A stretch of DNA of 64,000 bases from Bifidobacterium boum (lineage in GTDB: Bacteria > Actinomycetota > Actinomycetes > Actinomycetales > Bifidobacteriaceae): assembly GCF_000741535.1 (NCBI RefSeq), contig NZ_JGYQ01000007.1, positions 186,001-250,000 of the forward strand, in the 5' to 3' direction. The position numbers and the translations under genes are program-made. Every line of letters begins with the position of its first letter. The first letter of the stretch is position 1. Of this stretch, positions 27,664-37,938 are shown in pieces. The notes below the pieces were generated by a model. The model had not been told where the DNA came from. It worked only from the letters and a program-made list of their open reading frames with translations, and ran no database searches.

Positions 27664-29886
27664 ATGACTGAAACCGCGAACCTTGGGCGGATCATCGATG
27701 ACCGGTACCGTATCGTACGCAAAATCGCGGATGGCGGCATGGCGACGGTATACGAGGCGGTTGACATACGACTGGACCGCAACGTCGCCGTCAAAGTGAT
27801 GCACACCCAGCTGGCGCAGGGCCCTCATCGAGAGCAATTCATCGAACGCTTCCATCGTGAAGCCAGATCGGCTGCGGCAATCGCCAATCCGCATATCGTG
27901 CAAGTGTACGACACCGGCGAAGTCGACGGGCGCAACTATCTGGTCATGGAATACGTGCACGGCATCAACCTGCGCTACGAAATGAACCAGCAAGGCACGT
28001 TCACGGTACGCGAAACCTTGCGTGTCGTCGCCGAAACGCTTGACGGGCTTGCTGCGGCACATCGCGCCGGCGTCGTGCATCGTGATATCAAACCCGAAAA
28101 TATCCTGCTCAACGATCGCGGCCATGTGCAGATCACCGATTTCGGTTTGGCCAAAGCCGCATCCCAGGCGACGCTGTCAACAACAGGCATGCTGTTGGGC
28201 ACCGCGGCGTATTTGGCGCCGGAGATGATTGAACACAATCTCGCCACCCCACAAGGTGACTTGTATTCCGTGGGCATCATGGCGTGGGAGATGCTCGCCG
28301 GAGAACCGCCGTTCCAATCGGACAATCCCGTGACCATGGTGTTCAAGCATGTGCATGAGGATGTTCCGCCCATCGCGTCACGTTGCCCGGGAATCGACCC
28401 TGAAGTGTCACGGTTCATCTCGTTGTTGACCATGCGGTCGGTTGAGGCGCGACCGCAAAACGCCATGGAAGCACAACAGGTGCTTCGCGGTATCGTCGCC
28501 AACCTGCCGATGAGCGCATGGCAGTACCGGCTCGACCCCAATGAGCATGATGCGACGGACTCCGGTGCCATGTCCACGTCCGGACTGGTCGCCCAGCCTG
28601 CCGCATCATCCCGGTCTGCAACGATGGCCGACCCCAATGGCGGCCAGCGGCATGACGACTCCGACAACAATCATGCAGAGCTTTCACCGGCACCTGCTCC
28701 AACAACAGCGGATCGCCCGTCGTCATCCACCGCACCGACACAACCCGGCGTGAACGCTACAAGCGTCCTCAAACCGCAAACGGGACAGCAGACTCAACCG
28801 CGTAGTGTCAGCAGCCAGGACGCGTTCACCCAAGCGATCAGCACCGCCGCCGATACCGCCGCAACGGCATCGCCCGCGGCCGGGCACGCACGGGACGGCA
28901 AACGTCCCCGCAGCAAAACGCCGATCATCATCGCCGTCGTGCTGACATTGGTGCTGGCGGCAAGCGGTGGAGGCTCCGCATGGTGGTACTACTTGGGGCC
29001 GGGCAGCTACTGGACCATGCCCAAGCCGACGGATTTGTCCTGTGACAACGGCAAGGCATGCACCATCAAAGATGTCTCCTGGAACTCGTTCCGCAGCACG
29101 CTGAACGTAGCGGGAATCCCCTTCTCAGTCGCCCAAGAGTACAGTGACACCGTTGCCGAAGGCAATATCATCTCCACGACACCCGCTCTGGTCGGATCCC
29201 GCATCAGCAAACGGAATGCGGGCAATGTCACCGTCACCGTATCCAAAGGCGTACAACAGTCGACCATACCCGCGGACATTATGGACGCGTCCACCGAAAA
29301 CGGCAAAGATCCGCTCACCGCGTTGGACAAGGCCGGATTCACGAACGTCTCGCACAACAGCAACAACGATGATTATTCACTGACCGTCCCCAAGGACGCA
29401 TTGCTGAGCATCTCCCCCGATCCGGGAACGACCATGAACCATAACGACGAGGTCAGCGTCACGCTGTCCTTGGGGCCGATGCCGGTGAATATGCCGGATA
29501 TTGTCGGCAAAACCAAGGACGAGGCGCAGGCGTTGTTCGACAGTCTCAAACTCCAAGCCACCTATACCGAGGAATACAGTGATACGGTCGCCCGTGGCAG
29601 CATCATTTCCGCTTCCCAAAGTGTCGGCACGCAGCTGCATTGGGGGGACTCCGTCAGCGTGGTGGTGTCCAAGGGTCCACAAACTGTGACGTTGCCTGAT
29701 GTGACCGGTAAAAGCACCAGTGAGGCGACCGCCATGCTCAAAGCACTGGGTCTGGAGGTGAAAGTCAGCGCGCCGCTGGGCGATCTGACACATACGGTGC
29801 GCTTGCAATCGCCTTCGGCGGGCCAGCAAGTGCGGGTCCGTGACGAGCAAGGCAACAAGACCGTCATCACCCTGACTGTGGTGTGA
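27664..29886 (+). CDS. PASTA-domain Ser/Thr protein kinase (PknB-like)
   Basis: This is a 740-residue single-pass receptor kinase that senses peptidoglycan fragments and controls wall growth and division. The kinase domain covers about 12-275, with the Gly-rich loop ADGGMATVYEA, Lys in VAVKVM, the catalytic HRDIKPENIL and DFGLAK. A Ser/Pro/Thr-rich juxtamembrane linker follows. The transmembrane helix is about 419-443 (TPIIIAVVLTLVLAA). Four extracellular PASTA repeats fill 445-740. The start is ATG 27664 with GAGGG about 11 bases upstream. The stop codon lies inside a 20-bp palindrome that recurs 72 bases later. Confidence 0.95.
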   Translation: MTETANLGRIIDDRYRIVRKIADGGMATVYEAVDIRLDRNVAVKVMHTQLAQGPHREQFIERFHREARSAAAIANPHIVQVYDTGEVDGRNYLVMEYVHGINLRYEMNQQGTFTVRETLRVVAETLDGLAAAHRAGVVHRDIKPENILLNDRGHVQITDFGLAKAASQATLSTTGMLLGTAAYLAPEMIEHNLATPQGDLYSVGIMAWEMLAGEPPFQSDNPVTMVFKHVHEDVPPIASRCPGIDPEVSRFISLLTMRSVEARPQNAMEAQQVLRGIVANLPMSAWQYRLDPNEHDATDSGAMSTSGLVAQPAASSRSATMADPNGGQRHDDSDNNHAELSPAPAPTTADRPSSSTAPTQPGVNATSVLKPQTGQQTQPRSVSSQDAFTQAISTAADTAATASPAAGHARDGKRPRSKTPIIIAVVLTLVLAASGGGSAWWYYLGPGSYWTMPKPTDLSCDNGKACTIKDVSWNSFRSTLNVAGIPFSVAQEYSDTVAEGNIISTTPALVGSRISKRNAGNVTVTVSKGVQQSTIPADIMDASTENGKDPLTALDKAGFTNVSHNSNNDDYSLTVPKDALLSISPDPGTTMNHNDEVSVTLSLGPMPVNMPDIVGKTKDEAQALFDSLKLQATYTEEYSDTVARGSIISASQSVGTQLHWGDSVSVVVSKGPQTVTLPDVTGKSTSEATAMLKALGLEVKVSAPLGDLTHTVRLQSPSAGQQVRVRDEQGNKTVITLTVV

Positions 29887-29972
29887 GGATTCGCTCACAC
29901 TGCGACCGGTTTGACAGTCAATATCGGCTGTTACGCCGTTGTGATGCCCGTTGTGTGAGGATTCACTCACAC
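29881..29972. repeat. Two copies of a 20-bp palindrome between pknB-like and plsC genes
   Basis: GTGTGAG-GATTCG-CTCACAC occurs at 29881-29900 (containing the kinase stop codon) and again, with one base different, at 29953-29972. Each is a 7-bp perfect inverted repeat with a six-base loop. They lie between converging genes, so they may act as paired terminators. A protein-binding role is also possible. Confidence 0.6.
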
Positions 29973-30040
29973 CCCGTGGATGACGGCCGGCCTGGACAAT
30001 ATCGGCGGCGGATGATGCACGGCGGGTGCATCGAAGCCGT

Positions 30041-30748
30041 TCAGACGTTCTGCCGCATCTGAGCTTCCTGCTCGGCTTTCAACCGAGCTTTGACGGTTTG
30101 CGCGTACTCGTCGACGTACTCCTGCCCGCTCATCGCTCCAATGGCTTTCACCACACGATCGGTGAGTTCACGAAGCTCCTCATGGGTCACGTCTTCAGGA
30201 TTTTTGCGTTCCACCGCGATCGGTTTGCCGTAAATGATCGTGGATTTGCCTTTGCTGGGTATCACCTGCCCGGGTTTCTGCAAATCGCGTGAGCCGATGA
30301 TCGCGGTCGGTACGATCGGGCATCCGGTTTCGAACGCCAAGCGTGCCGCCCCGGTATGCCCCCGGTACAGGCGCCCGTCAGGGCTTCTCGTGCCTTCGAC
30401 ATGGATGCCGAACAGATGGCCGTCCTCGAGGATTTCACGCGCATGGTTGAGTGCGCCCAACGATTTCGATCCGCCTGAACGATCCACGGGGAACACGCCG
30501 ACGGATGTGAACCACCATTTCTTGAACTTGCCTTTCACGCCTTTGCCCTCAAAATACTCGGCCTTGCCCATGAAATGGATCATGCGCGGACAGGTCATCG
30601 GCAGCAGGGCATCGTCGATGACCGCCAGATGGTTTGCTGCGATAATCGCCCCGCCGTGACGCGGAATGTTCTCGAGCCCCTCAACGGTAGGGTTGAACCG
30701 TCGTCTAGCAATCGGACCAAGGGTGCGGACGAAAAACCAGTAGAGCAC
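30041..30748 (-). CDS. plsC: 1-acyl-sn-glycerol-3-phosphate acyltransferase (PlsC family)
   Basis: This is a 235-residue membrane-associated acyltransferase that adds the second acyl chain to make phosphatidic acid. It has the catalytic NHLAVID (H-x4-D), FPVDRSGG, and the substrate-binding EGTRSPDG followed by P-I-V-P-T-A. The start is GTG 30748, eight bases after GGGAG. The frame is open to a GTG at 30814, but that would overlap the divergent gene's upstream region. The C-terminal 40 residues are charged and helical. Confidence 0.9.
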   Translation of the reverse strand: MLYWFFVRTLGPIARRRFNPTVEGLENIPRHGGAIIAANHLAVIDDALLPMTCPRMIHFMGKAEYFEGKGVKGKFKKWWFTSVGVFPVDRSGGSKSLGALNHAREILEDGHLFGIHVEGTRSPDGRLYRGHTGAARLAFETGCPIVPTAIIGSRDLQKPGQVIPSKGKSTIIYGKPIAVERKNPEDVTHEELRELTDRVVKAIGAMSGQEYVDEYAQTVKARLKAEQEAQMRQNV

Positions 30749-30802
30749 GAGAGGCTCTCCCTTCCCAGCGACTTGACATGACGCTCGTTTACAGTGGTAT
30801 CT

Positions 30803-31357
30803 ATGACTGAGCACAACAATACCAATGCATCGGGAGAGCGTCCAACGGACGGTTCTGACGGCACTTCATCCGGCGAGCCGCTCGATGCCGCATGGGAGGC
30901 GTTCGCTCAGGAGCACGCCGATGATCTCGACGACGTCGCGCGTTCCCGTAATGCGAAACGTTTCGAAAAACACGCGAAACGTGCAGAAAAGCAGGCGCTG
31001 TTGTCTGTCAACGATCTCGATCAAGGCACGTTCACCGATGACGCCATCGGCCCGGGACGCGGTCCGCGAGATGCCACAGCGTCAAGCTGGCTGGAAACCG
31101 ATGCGGTGATGGACCGGTATGGTGAAGGATTCACACCACCGACATCGTTCGCCCCCACGCCACGCCGTATCGTGCTGTTCGCTGCGTTGACCGTGATCGG
31201 CGTGCTCGGCGTTATCGTCTCGGTGCTGGTGCCACGGTGGACAGGTATGCTCGGCACTGTTTTCGGAACGCTTCTGCTGATCGGCGTTGCCGGTCTGGTG
31301 GCAAGCCGTCGCGGCAAGCGCCATAACGACCCGTTCGATGATGGGGCGCGCGTCTGA
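30803..31357 (+). CDS. Hypothetical membrane protein with two helices
   Basis: This is a 184-residue protein. The first 110 residues are hydrophilic, acidic and then Lys/Arg/Ala-rich. Two transmembrane helices follow (about 120-140 and 147-167), and the tail is short and basic. I recognise no domain; similar small two-helix proteins are common in bifidobacteria. The ATG at 30803 has no ribosome binding site. A TTGACA at 30773-30778 and possible -10 hexamers just before the start suggest a leaderless message. It diverges from plsC and ends before a strong hairpin. Confidence 0.7.
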   Translation: MTEHNNTNASGERPTDGSDGTSSGEPLDAAWEAFAQEHADDLDDVARSRNAKRFEKHAKRAEKQALLSVNDLDQGTFTDDAIGPGRGPRDATASSWLETDAVMDRYGEGFTPPTSFAPTPRRIVLFAALTVIGVLGVIVSVLVPRWTGMLGTVFGTLLLIGVAGLVASRRGKRHNDPFDDGARV

Positions 31358-31409
31358 CCTTGCCGGCATGCGCCGACACGCCCACGGCGTGCATCATATC
31401 GTATACGGG

Positions 31410-31451
31410 ATGAGGGGTTGCCCGCGGTATTTCCCCCGGGCAGCCCCTCAT
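31410..31451. terminator. Bidirectional hairpin terminator
   Basis: A 15-bp stem with one G-T pair (ATGAGGGGTTGCCCG at 31410-31424 with 31437-31451) and a 12-base loop lies between the converging membrane-protein and trpD genes. Confidence 0.75.
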
Positions 31452-31493
31452 CGTATTGTGCGCGAAACACGCTATCGCGTTATCGGACGCGTG

Positions 31494-32555
31494 TCACTGC
31501 TCTTGTGCGGCACGCTTGGCTTGTGCCACACTCACCCAGCGGTCGAGCAGATCCTTGGCTTTGCCGCAATCCACAGCCTGCTCGGCAAGCGTATACGCTT
31601 GCTTGAAGCGGTCGGCGAGCGAACCGTCCTCAAGCAGATGGCCGTCCGCGACAATCGCGGAAGCCGCGTTCAGCAAGGCGGTCGAACGTGAAGCGACCGG
31701 CTTGCCATCGAGGAAATCGCGGAAAATCTGCGCGTTCAGCTCTGGTTCGCCGCCACGCAACTGTTCCACAGTGACCGGATCGATTCCCAATTCGGTAATC
31801 GGATTGAATTCAGTCGCCGTGACTTTCCCATCGGCGATCAGCCATACGGACACGGGTCCGGTCGGAGCCATCTCGTCCAGCCCCTCGCTTGACGTGTAGA
31901 CCATGCCGCTCTGTCCACGATTCGCGTACACTTGGGCCATCAGCGGGCTCAGCGTGCGATCGGCGCACCCGATGGCCACATGCTTCGGGTTGGCGGGGTT
32001 GGTCAATGGTCCCAGCACGTTGAACACGCAGGGAATGCCGAGAGCGGAACGCACCGGCCCGACGAACCGCATCGCAGGATGGAAGGTTTTCGCGAATGCG
32101 AACGTGATACCGACTTCATCACCGATTTTGGCGACGGCTTGCGGCTCGAGGTCGAGCGGAACGCCCAGTGTTTCAATGACATCACCGGACCCGCATTTCG
32201 AGGATGCGGCACGGTTGCCATGCTTGACGATTTTCACGCCGGCGGCCGCAGCGACCACCGCACCCATCGAGGACAGGTTCACGGTTGAGGCCTTGTCACC
32301 GCCCGTGCCGACGATATCAGTGGTTTCTCCGGACACGTTGAGCGGTATGGCGTGCGACACCATCGCCTTGGCAGCGCCTTCGATTTCGGGAGCGGTCAAG
32401 CCAAGCTGCTGCTGGGTGGCGAGCACAGCGCCGACGCACGCAGGATTGGCATTGCCGTTCATGAGATCATTGACGAACCACCAGGACTCGTCCGCATCCA
32501 GATGATTGCCGTTGACGAGTTCTGCGAGAATCGACTTCCATGTGATCTCAGTCAT
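31494..32555 (-). CDS. trpD: Anthranilate phosphoribosyltransferase
   Basis: This is a 353-residue enzyme of tryptophan synthesis that joins anthranilate and phosphoribosyl diphosphate to give phosphoribosyl-anthranilate. It contains the PRPP-binding GTGGDKASTVNLSS, the anthranilate-site KHGNRAASSKCGSGDV, and the D-E-M-A-P region of the nucleoside phosphorylase/TrpD fold. Two adjacent ATGs occur; the second, at 32555, is correctly spaced from AGGAGG. It stands alone, without other trp genes nearby. Confidence 0.95.
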   Translation of the reverse strand: MTEITWKSILAELVNGNHLDADESWWFVNDLMNGNANPACVGAVLATQQQLGLTAPEIEGAAKAMVSHAIPLNVSGETTDIVGTGGDKASTVNLSSMGAVVAAAAGVKIVKHGNRAASSKCGSGDVIETLGVPLDLEPQAVAKIGDEVGITFAFAKTFHPAMRFVGPVRSALGIPCVFNVLGPLTNPANPKHVAIGCADRTLSPLMAQVYANRGQSGMVYTSSEGLDEMAPTGPVSVWLIADGKVTATEFNPITELGIDPVTVEQLRGGEPELNAQIFRDFLDGKPVASRSTALLNAASAIVADGHLLEDGSLADRFKQAYTLAEQAVDCGKAKDLLDRWVSVAQAKRAAQEQ

Positions 32556-32687
32556 CATGCCCTCCTGTGCATCTGACATTGGTTGATATGTGAGGTTCAT
32601 TCTAATGGTTCAGTGTTATCGTTCGAATAAACGTCCATATTGTGAAGAATACGGTGTTTGCTGCCTGTTTCGCGGTACAACACGCGA

Positions 32688-32720
32688 GGTGGGCCGGTAC
32701 GGATTCCGTACCGGCCCACC
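32688..32720 (-). terminator. Terminator of secA
   Basis: A near-perfect 33-base palindrome (16-bp arms GGTGGGCCGGTACGGA around a single T) lies 52 bases after the secA stop on the minus strand. Confidence 0.8.
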
Positions 32721-32772
32721 TTCAGCCGACATCATCTACGCTCGCGGTGCAGGCGCAAGCTGATGCGATGGC

Positions 32773-35649
32773 TCACTGCTCATTGTGGCCGTGGCACATC
32801 TTGTATTTACGGCCCGAGCCGCAGGGGCATGGCGCGTTCTTCGCGGTTCCGGGGAAGGTGCGGCCATCAGCCCACGGCGTCTTGAGCTCTTCGCTCTTCG
32901 GACGCTTATTCGCCGGAAGCTTGACATCCTCATGGCTGATCGGTTCGGGGCCGACGATGCCCGGCTCGGTGTGGGCTGCAGCATCCGCCTCGTCAGCCGT
33001 TTCATCGGCATCTTCCGGATCGACCGGTGCGGAGCTGACAGTGGTTGGCTCGTCCTCGACATCCGTTGACGTGATACCCACAGTCGCCTCAGCCTTGTCG
33101 ACGGCGGCATCCTCATCACGCTCGCTGTCAAGATCCTCGTTCTGTGCAACCTGCTGGATATCGATATGGAAGAGCAGCTGAATCGTCTCTTCCTTGATCG
33201 CTTCGATCATCTGGTTGTACATCTGGTAGCCTTCACGCTGGTATTCGACCAGCGGATCGCGCTGACCCATACCGCGCAGACCGATACCGTCCTTGAGATA
33301 ATCCATCTCGTAGAGGTGTTCGCGCCACTTGCGGTCGAGCACTGCAAGCACAACGCGGCGTTCAAGCTGATGCAACGCCTCATCGTTGAGCTTCTCACCA
33401 AGTTGGGCATACTCCTCCTTGGCTTGCTTGACGATGAGTTCACGCAGCGTATCGGCCGCCTTCTCACCCTTGAGGCCTTCCACAGCCTTCTTCGCTTCGT
33501 CCTCGTCGATGTTGACGGTGATGATTTCGGACAGCGCCTTGAACAGACCGTCCCAATCCCATTCCTCAGGCTTGGCAGAGCCGCGGTTCGCGCCGCGGAT
33601 ATAGCTGGCCACGGTCTCATCAATGAAGCGCAGGATATCCTCGTGGATGTCTTCGCCCTTGAGCACGGCCTGACGCTCAGCGTAAATCACCTTGCGCTGC
33701 TTGTTCATCACGTCGTCATACTTGAGGACGTTCTTACGGATTTCAAAGTTGCGCGATTCCACGGCCTTCTGCGCGTTGCGCACGCCCTTGGACACGCTCT
33801 TCGACTCGATCGGCAGGCCTTCGGGCAGACCGCGGGACATCACGCGCGCGACGAGCTGCGTGTTGAACAGACGCATGAGGTCGTCCTCAAGGCTCAGATA
33901 GAAGCGGGATTCACCAGGATCGCCCTGACGGCCGGAACGGCCTCGCAGCTGGTTGTCGATACGACGGGACTCGTGACGTTCCGTGCCAAGCACATACAGA
34001 CCGCCCAGCTTGGCGACTTCATCATGCTCGTCCTTGACCTGCGCCTTGACTTCGGCAAGGGTGCCCGGCCAACGCTTCTCATACTCTTCAGGAGTATCGT
34101 CCGGCGAATAGCCTTCCTTCTTAAGCTTGGCGTCCGCCAGGAACTCGACGTTGCCACCGAGCATGATATCGGTACCACGGCCGGCCATGTTGGTGGCGAC
34201 TGTCACCGCACCCTTACGGCCTGCGACCGCGACCACCGCGGCCTCCTTCGCATGCTGCTTGGCGTTGAGCACCTGGTGGGGGATCTTCGCGACATCAAGC
34301 AGGGAGGACACGACTTCCGAGGATTCCACGGAAGCGGTGCCCAACAGCACCGGCTGGCCTTTGGCATGACGCTTGGCGACATCCTTGACAATCGCCTGGA
34401 GCTTTTCCCGCTTGGTACGGAAAATCAGATCATCCTGATCCTTACGGATCATCGGCTTGTTGGTGGGGATCGGAATCACACCCAGCTTGTACGTGCCCAT
34501 GAATTCCGCCGCCTCGGTTTCAGCGGTGCCGGTCATGCCAGCGAGCTTGTCGTACATGCGGAAGTAGTTCTGCAAGGTAATGGTTGCGAACGTTTGATTC
34601 TCCGCCTTGACTTCGACGCCTTCCTTCGCTTCGATGGCCTGATGCAGACCCTCATTGTAGCGGCGGCCGGGCAGGATGCGGCCGGTATGTTCGTCAACGA
34701 TGAGCACTTCACCGTTGGTGACCACGTAGTCACGGTCGCGCAGGAACAGTTCCTTCGCCTTGATGGCGTTGTTCAGATAGCCGATCAGGGCGGTGTTGCT
34801 CGGCTCGTACAGGTTGTCGATGCCCAGATAATCTTCAACCTTGCTGATGCCGGGGTCAAGGATGCCGACGGTCTTCTTCTTCTCGTCGACCTCGTAATCC
34901 TCGTCACGGGTCAGTTTGGGCACCAGTCGGGCGAACTGGCGGTACCAGCGCGTGACATCGCCTTCCGCCGGTCCGGAGATGATCAGCGGGGTACGCGCCT
35001 CATCAATGAGAATGGAATCCACCTCGTCGACGATAGCGTAGTGGTGGCCTCGCTGGACCAGCTCGCTCTTATCCCACGCCATGTTGTCACGCAGGTAATC
35101 GAAACCGAACTCGTTGTTCGTGCCGTACGTGATATCCGCGTTGTACTGTTTACGACGTTCGGCAGGCTTCTGATTGGTGATGATGCAACCCACGCTCATG
35201 CCGAGGAAACGGAAGATGCGGCCCATCAGCTCACTCTGGTAGCTGGCAAGGTAGTCGTTGACGGTGACCACGTGAACGCCTTTGCCTTCGAGGGCGTTGA
35301 GGTAGCTCGGCAGAGTGGCGACCAGAGTCTTGCCTTCACCGGTTTTCATTTCCGCGATATTGCCCCAATGCAACGCCGCGCCGCCCATCAGCTGGACATC
35401 GAAGTGACGTAAGCCGAGCGTACGTTTCGATGCTTCACGCACGGTGGCGAAAGCTTCCGGCATAATATCGTCGAGGCTCTTGCCGTTCTCAAGTTCCTGC
35501 TTGAACTTCGCGGTTTGTCCTTTAAGTTCCTCGTCGGAGAGGGCCGATATCTCGTCCTCAAGCGCGTTTACCGCTTTTGCGACGTTCTCCAGCTTCTTCA
35601 GCTGGTGGCCTTCACCCATGCGTAGGGCCTTGTCGACGATGTTTACCAC
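32773..35649 (-). CDS. secA: Preprotein translocase ATPase SecA
   Basis: This is a 958-residue motor that pushes unfolded preproteins through SecYEG. Walker A is in [14 protein letters not shown] and Walker B in [14 protein letters not shown]. The preprotein cross-linking domain lies between the two helicase lobes. NBD2 has [10 protein letters not shown], and the helical scaffold and wing follow. The last residues carry the zinc-binding SEC-C motif [14 protein letters not shown] after an acidic linker. The start is GTG 35649, with AGGGAG seven or eight bases upstream. The length is normal. The next gene on the minus strand (trpD) is separated by a terminator. Confidence 0.97.
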   Translation of the reverse strand: MVNIVDKALRMGEGHQLKKLENVAKAVNALEDEISALSDEELKGQTAKFKQELENGKSLDDIMPEAFATVREASKRTLGLRHFDVQLMGGAALHWGNIAEMKTGEGKTLVATLPSYLNALEGKGVHVVTVNDYLASYQSELMGRIFRFLGMSVGCIITNQKPAERRKQYNADITYGTNNEFGFDYLRDNMAWDKSELVQRGHHYAIVDEVDSILIDEARTPLIISGPAEGDVTRWYRQFARLVPKLTRDEDYEVDEKKKTVGILDPGISKVEDYLGIDNLYEPSNTALIGYLNNAIKAKELFLRDRDYVVTNGEVLIVDEHTGRILPGRRYNEGLHQAIEAKEGVEVKAENQTFATITLQNYFRMYDKLAGMTGTAETEAAEFMGTYKLGVIPIPTNKPMIRKDQDDLIFRTKREKLQAIVKDVAKRHAKGQPVLLGTASVESSEVVSSLLDVAKIPHQVLNAKQHAKEAAVVAVAGRKGAVTVATNMAGRGTDIMLGGNVEFLADAKLKKEGYSPDDTPEEYEKRWPGTLAEVKAQVKDEHDEVAKLGGLYVLGTERHESRRIDNQLRGRSGRQGDPGESRFYLSLEDDLMRLFNTQLVARVMSRGLPEGLPIESKSVSKGVRNAQKAVESRNFEIRKNVLKYDDVMNKQRKVIYAERQAVLKGEDIHEDILRFIDETVASYIRGANRGSAKPEEWDWDGLFKALSEIITVNIDEDEAKKAVEGLKGEKAADTLRELIVKQAKEEYAQLGEKLNDEALHQLERRVVLAVLDRKWREHLYEMDYLKDGIGLRGMGQRDPLVEYQREGYQMYNQMIEAIKEETIQLLFHIDIQQVAQNEDLDSERDEDAAVDKAEATVGITSTDVEDEPTTVSSAPVDPEDADETADEADAAAHTEPGIVGPEPISHEDVKLPANKRPKSEELKTPWADGRTFPGTAKNAPCPCGSGRKYKMCHGHNEQ

Positions 35650-35785
35650 GTTTCGCTCCCTAGTTCATTCAGCACAACGGTCGTGCGGGGCTGCACAGCC
35701 CGCTCACGGACTCATTTCATAGTACGCGACGGAGAGGATTTTACACGCATTCCGTCATTTTCATCCGACATGGCGGGTCGGACAT

Positions 35786-35823
35786 GACGGGAGCCCGCGT
35801 GCGATGCAACGCGGGCTCCCGTC
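35786..35823 (-). terminator. Terminator of hpf
   Basis: A perfect 15-bp stem (GACGGGAGCCCGCGT, 35786-35800 with 35809-35823) with an eight-base loop lies 40 bases downstream of the hpf stop. Confidence 0.8.
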
Positions 35824-35863
35824 GCCGTGTTAAGGATACCGTTCACATGACGGTTCCTGACGA

Positions 35864-36538
35864 TCAGGCTTCCTTCTTGGCTTTCGCCACGTTCTCAGCG
35901 GTGTCGATCTCGAAGACGCCGTAGCTCCAGCCGTGACGGTGGTACACCACCGACGGGCGACCGGTGTCCTTGTTCACGAACAGGAAGAAGTCGTGGCCGA
36001 TCAGCTCCATTTCATACAGGGCCTCGTCAATGCTCATCGGCTCGGCGATATGCAGCTTACGACGGATGACGATAGGCGTGTCACCAACCTGAACCTCAAC
36101 GGATTCGCCCGGACCCAGATCGGATGCGACCGCGGCCTGCGGGCTGTTGTTGGGCTCCTCATCCTTCGGCTCCTCTGCCGGTGCCGCCTCGATTGGACCA
36201 AGATCGACCGGAACCGGATTGACATAACCACGGCGGTGATCCTTGCGACGGTCGCGAGTGCGACGCAGACGGAGCGTCAGCTTGTCAAGCGCCATGTCGA
36301 GAGCGCTGTACTCGTCGGAGCTCGATGCTTCAGCGCGTACGACGGTACGTCCGGCCACCACGGTGATTTCCACGCGTTTCGCCGTGTCCGCCTGACGGGG
36401 GTTGCCTTCGTGGGTCACGACAATCTGAGCGCGCTGAGCGTCCGGAGCGATTGCGGTCACACGATTCATCTTGCTTTCAACGACGTCACGGAATTTTTGA
36501 CTGACCTGCGTGTGACGTCCGGTGATGACGATTTCCAT
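35864..36538 (-). CDS. hpf: Long-form ribosome hibernation promoting factor
   Basis: This is a 224-residue protein that binds the decoding centre and, through its C-terminal domain, pairs 70S ribosomes into inactive 100S dimers in stationary phase. The N-terminal S30AE domain (1-100) opens with MEIVITGRHTQVSQKFRDVV. An acidic Glu/Pro linker lies at about 115-160. The C-terminal dimerisation domain (165-222) has IVIRRKLHIAEPMSIDEAL and F-F-L-F-V-N-K-D-T-G. AGGAGGTCCAC before ATG 36538 is a strong ribosome binding site. Confidence 0.95.
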   Translation of the reverse strand: MEIVITGRHTQVSQKFRDVVESKMNRVTAIAPDAQRAQIVVTHEGNPRQADTAKRVEITVVAGRTVVRAEASSSDEYSALDMALDKLTLRLRRTRDRRKDHRRGYVNPVPVDLGPIEAAPAEEPKDEEPNNSPQAAVASDLGPGESVEVQVGDTPIVIRRKLHIAEPMSIDEALYEMELIGHDFFLFVNKDTGRPSVVYHRHGWSYGVFEIDTAENVAKAKKEA

Positions 36539-36684
36539 GTGGACCTCCTAGCCTCAAGCGGTGTTACCCGCTGTGTGTGGGTTGTCCCGAACCGCGTCTT
36601 CGCCGTCCGGGTATGTTTCATTGTAGCCGAATACTGAGCAATGTGAAGCCAATTCGCTTACGGGTGTCGGAAATCTTTGTGACA

Positions 36685-36713
36685 TTGTGCTGTATCCGAT
36701 GCGTGCGTATACT
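36685..36713 (+). promoter_or_regulatory. Promoter of rnpB
   Basis: TTGTGC at 36685-36690 and TATACT at 36708-36713 are separated by exactly 17 bases. The predicted transcription start, about 36720, coincides with the 5' end of the RNase P RNA. Confidence 0.7.
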
Positions 36714-36720
36714 ATTGTGG

Positions 36721-37068
36721 TTGAGACCCCACGGTGGCCGCGGCCGATTCGGCTGAGGAACTTCCGGGCTCCACAGAGCACGATGGCGGATAACATCCGC
36801 CCAGGGTGACCTGAGAGATAGCGCAACAGAGAACAGACCGCCCGCCTCATGCGGGTAAGGGTGAAACGGCGGTGCAAGAGACCACCGGACCGCTGGTGAC
36901 AGTGGTCGCATGGCAAGCCTCATCGGGAGCAAGGCCAAGCAGAAGACGTCAAGGGTTGCTCGCCCAGTCTTCGGGTAGGCTGCTAGAGCCTGGCGGCAAC
37001 GTCAGGTCGAGATGGATGGCCATCCGTGTGGAAACACACGACAGAACCCGGGGTATGTGGGGTCTCAT
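36721..37068 (+). ncRNA. rnpB: RNase P RNA (type A)
   Basis: This catalytic RNA trims 5' leaders from pre-tRNAs. The conserved CR-I block GAGGAACTTCCGGGCTCC is near 36755. ACAGAGAACAGACCGCC is near 36824-36842, followed by GGTAAGGGTGAAACGG and the GTGCAAGAGACCACCG helix. The closing ACAGAACCCGG (CR-V) is near 37041. The ends pair (GAGACCCCAC at the 5' side with GTGGGGTCTC at 37057-37066), which fixes the boundaries to within a few bases. Confidence 0.95.
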
Positions 37069-37077
37069 CCACGTGTT

Positions 37078-37103
37078 GGCCCGCCAAATATGGCGGGCCT
37101 TTT
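37078..37103 (+). terminator. Rho-independent terminator of rnpB
   Basis: An 8-bp GC stem (GGCCCGCC, 37078-37085 with 37092-37099), a six-base loop and a T4 tail lie directly after the RNase P RNA. Confidence 0.88.
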
Positions 37104-37208
37104 CATATCTGACGATCAAGGTGTTGACGGGGTATTGGCCATAGAGGAACGGGCGTTGTTGCATGATTCACCTATCCGGCCTTGTGCACGTTCGCATGCG
37201 TAGCTGGC

Positions 37209-37367
37209 TGGAACACGCAGAAGCACCGGCGAGGCCTCATGCCGTCCGCCGATTGGCGTATGCCCGCGATTGTCGTCCCCGCGCCCACACGGCAGGCTCT
37301 GCAATGTTTCGACATCCGATGAAAACAAACGGCACAAGCCTAAAACCCTGACACGTTTACGGCCGCA
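37209..37367. repeat. Diverged repeat, copy A
   Basis: This copy shares long patches with 37939-38093, including GCCGTCCG, GTATGCCC, GCACAAGCC and ACACG-TTACGGCCGCA in the same order and spacing. The rest has drifted, with many substitutions and few length changes. Confidence 0.55.
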
Positions 37368-37938
37368 TCGCCCGCAAGGGCGGTAAGCGATGTCTTCGGC
37401 TCCGATCTGCCACTTCTGCGCTGCTGCCGGGGTGTTGATGGGTGATGTACGGGGAGTTTGCGACAGATTGACCCGTTCGGCGATGTTCTCCCGGGAGAAC
37501 CGGCGGGATTCTCTGATTCGCATCTGTACTCCCCTATCCGTCGTGGGAGTTTACGGGAGTTTCACGCCGTGAGGATGAATCTATCGACGGGAACGTTGGA
37601 AATCCGCGGTTGCGAAAAACGCCCCTGAAACCGCTCGCGGGAGAAAACCGCCGAAACCGCAGATCCTCGACAATCTCCCGCGCAAGTCTGGGGCGCTGTC
37701 CTTGGGACGTCGCCGCCCGACAGTCGCTTCCACGACAATCTCCCATGTCCGCCGTGGAAGTTCCCCGAATCGAGAGGCCGCGGCGCCAACCCCGGTTCCG
37801 CTCAGCGGATATGACAGCCGATCGCAGCGGCGGCACATCGACCGGCTCATTGTATACCGGGCGATCGTCCACCGTTCGCCAATGCTACTACCGTAGATGT
37901 TCCATCCGGCTGCGTCCGCGCGGGTATACGCACCACGG

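Noticed and set aside
33166..35412. Long plus-strand open frame (748 codons) opposite secA
   Set aside because: It is a mirror of secA codon structure, with no start signal and no recognisable domain.
37669..37745. Recurring CGACAATCTCCC as a possible small CRISPR-like or REP array
   Set aside because: Only two copies, with no regular spacer structure.
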